DNA from: Nitrospirillum amazonense
GTDB lineage: Bacteria > Pseudomonadota > Alphaproteobacteria > Azospirillales > Azospirillaceae
NCBI RefSeq assembly: GCF_007828035.1
Contig: NZ_VITV01000006.1
Coordinates: 186,001 to 250,000 of the forward strand
Length of the DNA: 64,000 bases
Direction: 5' to 3'
Shown here in pieces: positions 42,130 through 49,406 of this stretch. Numbering within the stretch: the stretch's first letter is position 1; every line of letters begins with the position of its first letter. The notes beneath the pieces were generated by a model that saw only the letters and a list, made by a program, of their open reading frames with translations, did no database searches and was not told the origin of the DNA. The position numbers and the translations under genes are program-made.

Positions 42130-42978
42130 ATGATCACGGAAATACTGGTTCATCTGGACGGAAGTTCCGACGACGAGTTCCGGTTGCTGCATGCCGAGCA
42201 TCTGGCAACCGCGCACAGGGCCCACATCCGGGGGCTTTACTGTGAAAGCCTGCCCGAGATCGTCCTCACGCTACCGCAGTACGCCGTCAGCCGCAGCGCG
42301 GCATCCGAACAGATGACCGAGCTCAAGGCCCAGGCGGACAGGACGGAGAAGGCCATCCGCCTTCGGCTCGACAAGCTGAGCGTCCCCTATGACTTCCGCC
42401 GGTTCGATGTCCTGGCGGACGGCGTGGACCGCGTCGTGGCCAGCCAGGCGCGCACCGCCGACCTGACGGTGGTGCGCACGCCCTACCAGCCTGGCTTCGC
42501 CCTGCCCGGCCGGGCGCCGGAGTTCGTGGAAGCCGCCCTGTTCGGATCCGGCCGTGGTGTGTTCGTCGTGCCGGAAGAAGATCCGGCCCGGCTCCGGCCC
42601 CTGGACACCATCCTCGTCGCCTGGACCGACAGCAAAGAGGCGGCGAACGCCGTGGCCCAGGCCATGCCTTTCCTGAAAAAGGCGACCCAGGTGGTGGTCG
42701 CCATGGTCGAAGGCGACAAACCGGCGGAGGCCGGCGGCACGGAGCCTGGCGCCGATGTGGCCCGGTACCTGGACCGCCACGGCGTGACCGTCGAATTGCG
42801 CCACCTTCGGGAATGGAACACCGTTTCCGAGGCCCTTTTCAATGAAGCGAGGCGTCTGGACGCCGGTTTGCTGGTGGCGGGCGCCTACGGCCATTCCCGG
42901 CTGCGGGAATGGATCCTGGGGGGTGTCACCCGGGACATCCTGACGAAAACACCCCTTCCGGCCCTGTTGGCCCACTGA
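42130..42978 (+). CDS. Universal stress protein, UspA family (first copy)
   Basis: ATG 42130 (MITEILVHLDGSSDDEFRLL) follows GAGGGCGGG and aligns with the start of its paralogue; 282 residues. The C-terminal Usp domain has the nucleotide motif G-A-Y-G-H-S-R-L-R-E-W-x-L-G-G-V-T near residues 255-271. The N-terminal half is a diverged second Usp-like fold. The protein likely binds ATP and supports survival under energy or oxygen stress. It heads a stress island (Usp, Hsp20, Usp, ADH) and has an FNR-type box about 100 bp upstream. Confidence 0.85.
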   Translation: MITEILVHLDGSSDDEFRLLHAEHLATAHRAHIRGLYCESLPEIVLTLPQYAVSRSAASEQMTELKAQADRTEKAIRLRLDKLSVPYDFRRFDVLADGVDRVVASQARTADLTVVRTPYQPGFALPGRAPEFVEAALFGSGRGVFVVPEEDPARLRPLDTILVAWTDSKEAANAVAQAMPFLKKATQVVVAMVEGDKPAEAGGTEPGADVARYLDRHGVTVELRHLREWNTVSEALFNEARRLDAGLLVAGAYGHSRLREWILGGVTRDILTKTPLPALLAH

Positions 42979-43091
42979 CGCGAAAGACGCGGCCATGAAG
43001 CCCATTCCCGGCATCCGCAAGCGGGTGGGCACGGGACCGGCAGCCGCGCGACCGCCCTTCCCTGTTCACCAACCGTGAAAGGAGACATGCC

Positions 43092-43646
43092 ATGCCTGAA
43101 GCAACCGTCCCGACTGAGCCGGCCAAAGCCACAGCGCCGCAGGCCGTTCCAGTCAACACCGATGCCACTGCTTCGCCCTTCCACTTCTGGAACTCGTTTC
43201 GTGACGAGCTGGATAGCGCCTTCGGCCGCTTCTCGCGCTCCCTGCTCAACGTCCCCGCCCTGTGGCGGTCGCCGGACACCGATCCCTTGCGCCATTTCGA
43301 GGGCGCGTTCGGCATGTCCATTCCCGCCGTCGACATCACCGAGCGGGAGGCGGACTACCAGATCACCGCGGAATTGCCCGGGATCGAAACCAAGGACATC
43401 AGCGTGTCCCTTGCCGACAACGTCCTGACGCTGAAGGGGGAGAAGACCATCAACGTCGATGAGAAGCGGGGGGATGTGCACCTGACCGAGCGTCGCTACG
43501 GCAGCTTCCGCCGGTCCTTCCATGTGCCCAGCGACACGGATGTGGAAAAAATCTCCGCGGCCTTCGACAAGGGCATCCTGACCGTGACACTGCCCAAGGC
43601 CGGCACCGGCGCCAAGCCGGAACGGACGATCCCGATCGCCCATTAG
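43092..43646 (+). CDS. Hsp20 / alpha-crystallin small heat-shock protein
   Basis: This 184-residue protein has the alpha-crystallin domain at about 76-170: SIPAVDITEREADYQITAEL, then PGIETKDISVSLADNVLTLKG and the A-F-D-K-G-I-L-T-V-T-L-P end signature. The C-terminal I-P-I is the anchoring IxI/V motif for oligomers. It holds unfolding proteins for refolding chaperones. The start follows GAAAGGAGA. The gene lies between two usp genes; a TTCAC-N5-GTGAA repeat at 43065-43079 precedes it. Confidence 0.93.
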   Translation: MPEATVPTEPAKATAPQAVPVNTDATASPFHFWNSFRDELDSAFGRFSRSLLNVPALWRSPDTDPLRHFEGAFGMSIPAVDITEREADYQITAELPGIETKDISVSLADNVLTLKGEKTINVDEKRGDVHLTERRYGSFRRSFHVPSDTDVEKISAAFDKGILTVTLPKAGTGAKPERTIPIAH

Positions 43647-43734
43647 GGCAGAAGGCGGTGGCGGTATGTGACGACCAAGCTGGAGGGGTCCTTGGTCTGA
43701 ATGCTTCGGGATCACGCCTTCTTCCCGTGGCCCG

Positions 43735-43748
43735 TTGAGCCAGGTCAA
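43735..43748. promoter_or_regulatory. FNR/FixK-type box upstream of second usp gene
   Basis: TTGAGCCAGGTCAA fits TTGA-N6-TCAA and lies 98 bp before the second usp start, almost exactly the spacing seen at the first usp gene. Confidence 0.6.
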
Positions 43749-43846
43749 GGTCCCGCCAGCCCGCCTGCGGCAAGCTGTGTTCCAGAGCTGGCGACCACCC
43801 CCATGCCCCCATGGACAGGCCGCTTCACCGAAGGAGGGCCGGCGCG

Positions 43847-44680
43847 ATGATCAAGGAAATTCTGGTTCACCTGGATGGCGGCGACGACGACGAAAGCCGC
43901 ATCCTGCATGCCGACCATCTGGCGATCGTGTATCAGGCCCACGTCCAGGGCTTGTACATCAACATCCTGCCCGAACCGCCGGAGAGCATATCGCACTACG
44001 CCGTCAGTCGCAGCCTGCTGTCCCAGCATCTGGACGACGTCAAGACCCAGTGCCGGCTGGTGGAACGCGCGCTGGCAGAGCGCCTGGGGAAACTGGCCGG
44101 CCCTCACGATCTGCACCGCATCGACTGCCGTGCAGCGAATGTCCAGGGGCTGGTCGCCACCCAGGCCCGCACGGCGGACCTGCTGGTGGTGCGCACGCCC
44201 TATCGTATCGCCGAGCCCAATCGCGCCAGCGATGTGGTGGAGGCGGCGCTGTTCGGATCGGGCCGCGGGGTGTTCGTCATCCCGGAAGAGGATCCGTTGC
44301 GTCTGCGGCCGTTCGACACTGTGCTGGTCGCATGGAAGGACAGCCGCGAGGCGGCCAACGCCGTGGCCCAGGCCATGCCCTTCCTGCGCCGCGCCAGCCA
44401 GGTGATCATCGCCACGATCGACAACGGCGGGTCCAAGGACGCGCCGGGCGACCGTAACCTGGTCCGCTATCTGGAACGGCACGGCGTGGCCGCCGAGATC
44501 CGGCGGCTGGGCAAGTGGGACAACATCGCCGCGGGGCTGTTCAACGAGGCCGAGCTTTCGGGCGCTGGCCTGATCGTAGCGGGAGCCTATGGCCATTCCC
44601 GCCTGCGGGAATGGGCGCTGGGCGGCGTGACCCGGGACATCCTGACCAAGACCCCGGTCCCGGCGCTGCTGGCCCACTGA
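43847..44680 (+). CDS. Universal stress protein, UspA family (second copy)
   Basis: ATG 43847 (MIKEILVHLDGGDDDESRIL) follows GAAGGAGGGC; 277 residues. The sequence parallels the first copy along its whole length, including YAVSRS, RTADLLVVRTPY, FGSGRGVFVIPEEDPLRLRP and GAYGHSRLREWALGGVTRDI. The pair is therefore a duplication around hsp20. The role is as for the first copy. An FNR-type box stands about 100 bp upstream here too. Confidence 0.87.
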   Translation: MIKEILVHLDGGDDDESRILHADHLAIVYQAHVQGLYINILPEPPESISHYAVSRSLLSQHLDDVKTQCRLVERALAERLGKLAGPHDLHRIDCRAANVQGLVATQARTADLLVVRTPYRIAEPNRASDVVEAALFGSGRGVFVIPEEDPLRLRPFDTVLVAWKDSREAANAVAQAMPFLRRASQVIIATIDNGGSKDAPGDRNLVRYLERHGVAAEIRRLGKWDNIAAGLFNEAELSGAGLIVAGAYGHSRLREWALGGVTRDILTKTPVPALLAH

Positions 44681-44704
44681 CGCCGGCGCCCCGCTGACCC
44701 GACC

Positions 44705-44734
44705 CATCAACCTGAGACGTCATCAACCTGAGAC
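44705..44734. repeat. 14-bp direct repeat before alcohol dehydrogenase gene
   Basis: CATCAACCTGAGAC occurs at 44705-44718 and again at 44721-44734, two bases apart, just before the ribosome site of the alcohol dehydrogenase gene. It may be a tandem activator site or a local duplication of the leader. Confidence 0.6.
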
Positions 44735-44747
44735 AGGGGAAACCGTC

Positions 44748-45785
44748 ATGAAGGCGCTTGTCTACCAAGGCCCCGGCCGCAAGGCGCTGGAGCAGCGGCC
44801 CAAGCCGGAGATCAAGGACCCCGGCGACGCCATCGTCCGCATCACCAAGACGACCATCTGCGGCACCGACCTGCACATCCTGAAGGGTGACGTGCCCACC
44901 TGCGCGCCGGGCCGCATCCTGGGCCATGAGGGCGTGGGCGTGATCGATGCGGTTGGCCCGGGCGTCACGACGTTCAGGCCAGGCGACCGCGTGCTGATTT
45001 CCTGCATCACCGCCTGCGGCACCTGCGACTACTGCCGTCGCGGCATGTATTCCCACTGCCGCACCGGCGGCTGGATCCTGGGCAACACCATTGATGGCAC
45101 CCAGGCGGAATACGTGCGCATCCCCCACGCCGCCACCAGCCTCTATCCCATCCCCGACGGGGCGGATGAGGAGGCGCTGGCCATGCTGAGCGACATCCTG
45201 CCCACCGGCTTCGAATGCGGAGTGCTGAACGGCAAGGTGGCGCCAGGGGCCACCGTGGCCATCGTGGGCTCGGGCCCCATCGGTCTGGCCGCGTTGCTGA
45301 CGGCCCAGTTCTATTCCCCGGCCGAGATCATCATGATCGACGTGGACGACAACCGGCTGGAGGTCGCGCGCCGTTTCGGCGCCACCCGCACCCTGAACAG
45401 CGCGCAAACCAACGTGCCGGAGGCGGTCAAGGCCTGGACCGGCGGCCTGGGCGCCGACACGGTGATCGAGGCGGTGGGCATCCCGGCCACGTTCGAGCTG
45501 TGCCAGGATCTGGTGGCACCCGGCGGCGTCATCGCCAATGTCGGCGTGCACGGACACAAGGCCGATCTGCACCTGGACCGGCTGTGGGCACAGAACATCG
45601 CCATCACCACGCGGCTGGTGGATACCGTCAGTACGCCCATGCTGCTGAAAACCGTGCAGTCGCGGAAACTGGACCCGTCGGTGCTGATCACCCACCGGTT
45701 CACGTTGGACGGCATCCTGTCCGCCTATGACACCTTCGGCCATGCCGCCGACAGCCATGCCCTGAAGGTGGTCATCAGCCCTTGA
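44748..45785 (+). CDS. Zinc-dependent alcohol dehydrogenase (MDR family)
   Basis: This 345-residue protein has the catalytic zinc site C-G-T-D-L-H and G-H-E-G-V-G, the structural zinc cysteines C-G-T-C-D-Y-C-x7-C, and a Rossmann motif G-S-G-P-I-G-L-A-A. It oxidises or forms an alcohol with NAD(P). In the stress island, next to usp and hsp20, it may dispose of reducing power at low oxygen. The resemblance is to secondary-alcohol/isopropanol dehydrogenases, but the substrate is not settled. Confidence 0.88.
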   Translation: MKALVYQGPGRKALEQRPKPEIKDPGDAIVRITKTTICGTDLHILKGDVPTCAPGRILGHEGVGVIDAVGPGVTTFRPGDRVLISCITACGTCDYCRRGMYSHCRTGGWILGNTIDGTQAEYVRIPHAATSLYPIPDGADEEALAMLSDILPTGFECGVLNGKVAPGATVAIVGSGPIGLAALLTAQFYSPAEIIMIDVDDNRLEVARRFGATRTLNSAQTNVPEAVKAWTGGLGADTVIEAVGIPATFELCQDLVAPGGVIANVGVHGHKADLHLDRLWAQNIAITTRLVDTVSTPMLLKTVQSRKLDPSVLITHRFTLDGILSAYDTFGHAADSHALKVVISP

Positions 45786-45921
45786 TCCCACGCCCGCCGC
45801 GACGCGATCGGAGATTGAGGTGGATCATTTTGCCAACCGCCGGGATGGTGAATGGTTGGGTCATGAACGGGTCGGCGCTTCCGGCTGCCGACCGGCGATC
45901 GTGACAAGGACACTTCCCATC

Positions 45922-46761
45922 ATGTCGCGCGATGCTTCACGGCCCGATAACCGGGCGCAATTGGCGTCCCCCGCCTATCGCCTGCCGGCGCTGGACCAGA
46001 GTTTCCTGCTGAGTGACAGCATGCGGGGGGCCCGCCTGATGCTGGAGTATGAGAAGGCCGAGGAGCGGCTGAGGGCTTGGGGCGTGCGCTCCACCCTGGT
46101 CGCCTTCGGCAGCGCGCGGGTTCGCGACCCGGATGGGCCACCGGCCACGGCGGGGGAGGTAGCGCGCGCTGCGGAGTTTCCCAACGCCCACCGGTGGTAT
46201 GGCGAGGCGGTGGCCTTCGGCCGGCTCGCCTCACAACAGGGCGGGGCGCTGGACGGCATTCCCGGCGGCTATCGCGACAACGTCATCGCCACCGGCGGTG
46301 GCGGCGGCCTGATGGCGGCGGTCAACCGCGGCGCATGGGAAGCGGGCGCGCCCAGCATCGGCTTCAACATCGCCCTCCCGCATGAGCAGGAACCCAACCC
46401 CTACACCACGCCGGAGCTGACCTTCCAGTTCCATTACTTCGCCATGCGCAAGTTGCACTTCGCCATGCGGGCGGCGGGCCTGGTCATCTTCCCCGGCGGC
46501 TTTGGCACCTTGGACGAGATGTTCGAGATCCTGACCCTGCGCCAGGCGGGCAAGTCCCCGGCCATTCCCGTCGTGCTGATGGACAGGGCTTACTGGAAAC
46601 GGGTGGTGAATTTCGACGTGCTGGCCAAGACCGGCATGATCTCGCCGGCTGATTTGGAACTTTTCAGCTTCGCCGACGACGCCGTGGGCGTGTGGCGCGC
46701 CCTGCTGGCCAATGGCCTGAAGGTGCCGACGACCCCCGCTGCACGCCCTTCCGAAGCCTGA
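45922..46761 (+). CDS. LOG-family protein (lysine-decarboxylase-like fold)
   Basis: ATG 45922 gives 279 residues. GTG 45820 has a better ribosome site (GGAGATTGAG), but the extra residues do not look like this family. The motifs G-G-G-G-G-L-M-A-A-V-N-R-G-A and P-G-G-F-G-T-L-D-E are the LOG phosphoribohydrolase signature, as in cytokinin-activating LOG and in nucleotide 5'-monophosphate hydrolases. It may recycle nucleotides under stress. The following MBL gene is 32 bp away on the same strand. Confidence 0.83.
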   Translation: MSRDASRPDNRAQLASPAYRLPALDQSFLLSDSMRGARLMLEYEKAEERLRAWGVRSTLVAFGSARVRDPDGPPATAGEVARAAEFPNAHRWYGEAVAFGRLASQQGGALDGIPGGYRDNVIATGGGGGLMAAVNRGAWEAGAPSIGFNIALPHEQEPNPYTTPELTFQFHYFAMRKLHFAMRAAGLVIFPGGFGTLDEMFEILTLRQAGKSPAIPVVLMDRAYWKRVVNFDVLAKTGMISPADLELFSFADDAVGVWRALLANGLKVPTTPAARPSEA

Positions 46762-46793
46762 TCCCACGCCTGACCATTCAAAGGCCTGTCCCC

Positions 46794-48395
46794 ATGATCC
46801 CCACCGTCACCTTCCACGGCGCCGCCGGCACCGTCACCGGGTCCTGCACCCTGATCCGCCACGACGGCGGGGCGCTGCTGATCGACTGCGGCTTGTTCCA
46901 GGGTCCCAAGACGGTCAAGGAGCTGAACTACCGCGACTTCCCCTTCGACCCCGGCGAGCCGGCGGCACTGGTGCTGACCCACGCCCACATCGATCACAGC
47001 GGCCTGGTGCCCAAGCTGTGCCGCCAGGGTTTCAAAGGCCGCATCCACTGCACCGGGGGCACGCGGGACCTGCTGACCTTCATGCTGCCCGACAGCGGCT
47101 TCATTCAGGAAAGCGAGGTTCAGCACCTGAACCACCGCAACCGCCAGCGCGGCCGGGCGGAGGTGCAGCCCATCTACACCCGCAAGGACGCGGAGGCCTG
47201 CCTGGACCAGCTGGAACCGGGCGAATACGGCGCCTGGATCGACGTCATGCCCGGCGTACGGATCCGCTTCTGGGATGCAGGGCACCTGCTGGGCTCGGCC
47301 TCGGTTGAGGTCAAGGTGGCGGGCGACGGCGGGGAACAGACACTGCTGTTCTCCGGCGACCTGGGACCGGGCGACAAACCCTTCCACGGCCTGCCCGAGG
47401 GCCCGTCGGACGTGGACTGGGTATTCTGTGAATCGACCTACGGCGGCACGCTGCGCCCGCCCATGGATAATGAGGAACGGCGGCGACACTTGGGCGAGGA
47501 GGTGGCCGCGGCGCTGAAGGCGGGCGGCGTGCTGCTGATCCCCGTGTTCGCGGTGGAGCGGACGCAGGAGCTGCTGTACGACCTGGCCCGGCTGATGGAC
47601 GACGGGGCCCTGCCGCGCACGGACATCTTCCTGGACAGCCCGCTGGCGGTGAATGTGACGGAAGTCTTCCGCCAGCACCTGCCGGACATCAACCACGCCG
47701 CCGTGGCCGATCCCTTCGATCGGCCCTATTTCCACCCCATCACGGCGGTGGAGAACAGCAAGCGCCTGAACCGTCTGGCCAGCGGTGCCATCATCATGGC
47801 GGCCAGCGGCATGTGCGACGCGGGCCGCATCCGCCATCACCTGAAGAACCATTTGTGGCAACGCAACGCCACGGTCCTGTTCGTCGGCTATCAGGCGCCA
47901 GGCACGCTGGGCCGCATCCTGACCCAAGGGACCAGCCACGTCCGCATCCACGGCGAAGAAGTGGAGGTGCACGCCCGCATCCGCACCCTGGACAGTTACT
48001 CCGGCCACGCCGACCAGGCGGCCTTATTGGCATGGCTGGCGGCGCGCGGGCCCATCCGCAACGGCATCGCCCTGATGCACGGGGAGACCGCGCCGCGACA
48101 GGCCCTGGCGGACGCGCTGGCCACCCGGGGCCTGTCAGTCCCGGTCCATCAGCCCGAATTGGATGAGACCATCGTCCTGCGGCCGGGCCATGCGGAGCGG
48201 AAGCCGGCCGACCAGCCGCGTCTGGCCACCGTGCCCGAACAGGATTGGCACAACGTCTATGCCGCCACGATCCTCGACCTGGCGGAAACGCTGCGCCATG
48301 CCGATGGCGACGCCCAGCGCCTGGCCCTGCTGGACCGCATCGCCACGCTGTTGAAACCCCAGGCCCCCACCCCGGCGCCCCCGGCCAACCCCTGA
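46794..48395 (+). CDS. MBL-fold beta-CASP protein (RNase/CPSF-like)
   Basis: ATG 46794 (MIPTVTFHGAAGTVTGSCTL) gives 533 residues. The metallo-beta-lactamase zinc motif is H63-A-H65-I-D67-H68-S-G. A beta-CASP domain follows (FCESTYGG, then VFAVERTQELLYDLARLMDD) and an RNA-specificity tail (TLDSYSGHADQ). Relatives cleave RNA as in CPSF/YsH-type enzymes. In the island it may turn over mRNA under stress. It lies 15 bp before the HlyD-like gene, possibly one operon. Confidence 0.87.
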   Translation: MIPTVTFHGAAGTVTGSCTLIRHDGGALLIDCGLFQGPKTVKELNYRDFPFDPGEPAALVLTHAHIDHSGLVPKLCRQGFKGRIHCTGGTRDLLTFMLPDSGFIQESEVQHLNHRNRQRGRAEVQPIYTRKDAEACLDQLEPGEYGAWIDVMPGVRIRFWDAGHLLGSASVEVKVAGDGGEQTLLFSGDLGPGDKPFHGLPEGPSDVDWVFCESTYGGTLRPPMDNEERRRHLGEEVAAALKAGGVLLIPVFAVERTQELLYDLARLMDDGALPRTDIFLDSPLAVNVTEVFRQHLPDINHAAVADPFDRPYFHPITAVENSKRLNRLASGAIIMAASGMCDAGRIRHHLKNHLWQRNATVLFVGYQAPGTLGRILTQGTSHVRIHGEEVEVHARIRTLDSYSGHADQAALLAWLAARGPIRNGIALMHGETAPRQALADALATRGLSVPVHQPELDETIVLRPGHAERKPADQPRLATVPEQDWHNVYAATILDLAETLRHADGDAQRLALLDRIATLLKPQAPTPAPPANP

Positions 48396-48410
48396 AGGAG
48401 CACCGGCCCC

Positions 48411-49406
48411 ATGCGTTTCCTCAAGTTCCTGCTGGTGTTGATCCTGCTGGCCGGCGCCGGCGGCGGCGGCTATCTGCTGTGGCTGCGCACGCGCGGCAAC
48501 GTGCTGCCGGCGGGCTTCGTCTCCGCCGACGGCCGCATCGAGGCGCAGGAGGTGGACATCGCCGCCAAGTACGCGGCCCGCGTCCTGACCATAGAATTCG
48601 AGGAGGGTCAGCTGGTGCAGGCCGGCACCGTGCTGGCGCGACTGGACGTGCGGGACGTCCAGGCCCAATACCGTGCCGCCACCGCCGCCCTGGCGCAGGC
48701 GCAGAAAACCCGCGACCAGGCCGCCAGCCTGGTGGTGCAGCGGCAAAGCGACCTGGAGTTCGCCACCAAGGAGATGAACCGGGCCAACGAGTTGTTTTCC
48801 CGAGGCAACGTCTCGCAGCAGCGGGTGGACACCAACCGCAATCAGCTGAAGAGCGCCTCGGCCGCCCTGCGGTCGGCCAAGAGCGGACTGAGCGCCGCCG
48901 AGGAGGCGATCCGCGCGGCGGAGGCCGATGCCGACCGGCTGCGCGACCTGGCGGACGACGGCATCCTCAAGGCGCCGGTGACCGGCCGCATCCTGTACAA
49001 GCTGGCGCAACCGGGAGAGATGCTGGGCGCCGGCGGCAAGGTCGCCACCCTGCTGGACCTGTCCGATGTCTACATGACCTTCTTCCTGCCCACCGACTAT
49101 GCCAACCGCGTGGCGCTGGGCGCCGACGTGCGCCTGCTGCTGGATGCCCTGCCGGGCCTGGCCATCCCGGCCAAGGTCAGCTTCGTGGCGCCCAAGGCCC
49201 AATTCACGCCCAAGCAGGTGGAAACCCGGGCGGAGCGTGACCGCATGATGTTCCGCCTGAAGGCCCGGGTGCCGCAGGCCCTGGTGACCAGCCATATCGA
49301 GCAGGTGAAGACGGGTGTCAGCGGCACGGCCTATGTCCGCCTGGACGCGAAGGCCGCCTGGCCCGCCTGGCTGCAGTCACGCCTGACCACCACGGCGGCG
49401 CAATGA
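48411..49406 (+). CDS. yhiI: HlyD/YhiI-like periplasmic adaptor protein
   Basis: This 331-residue protein has an N-terminal membrane anchor (FLKFLLVLILLAGAGGGGYLLW), a biotinyl-lipoyl-like domain (GRIEAQEVDIAAKYAARVLT), a helical hairpin at about 80-190 and a barrel domain. AAGGAGC precedes the start. Gene order adaptor, double-ATPase permease, permease matches Escherichia coli yhiI-rbbA-yhhJ. It probably links the ABC transporter to an outer-membrane channel. Its stop overlaps the next start by four bases (ATGA). Confidence 0.83.
   Translation: MRFLKFLLVLILLAGAGGGGYLLWLRTRGNVLPAGFVSADGRIEAQEVDIAAKYAARVLTIEFEEGQLVQAGTVLARLDVRDVQAQYRAATAALAQAQKTRDQAASLVVQRQSDLEFATKEMNRANELFSRGNVSQQRVDTNRNQLKSASAALRSAKSGLSAAEEAIRAAEADADRLRDLADDGILKAPVTGRILYKLAQPGEMLGAGGKVATLLDLSDVYMTFFLPTDYANRVALGADVRLLLDALPGLAIPAKVSFVAPKAQFTPKQVETRAERDRMMFRLKARVPQALVTSHIEQVKTGVSGTAYVRLDAKAAWPAWLQSRLTTTAAQ

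Noticed and set aside
45820-45921. GTG start with good ribosome site 102 bp upstream of the LOG-family ATG
   Set aside because: The extra 34 residues have no family similarity, so the ATG at 45922 was kept, with some doubt.
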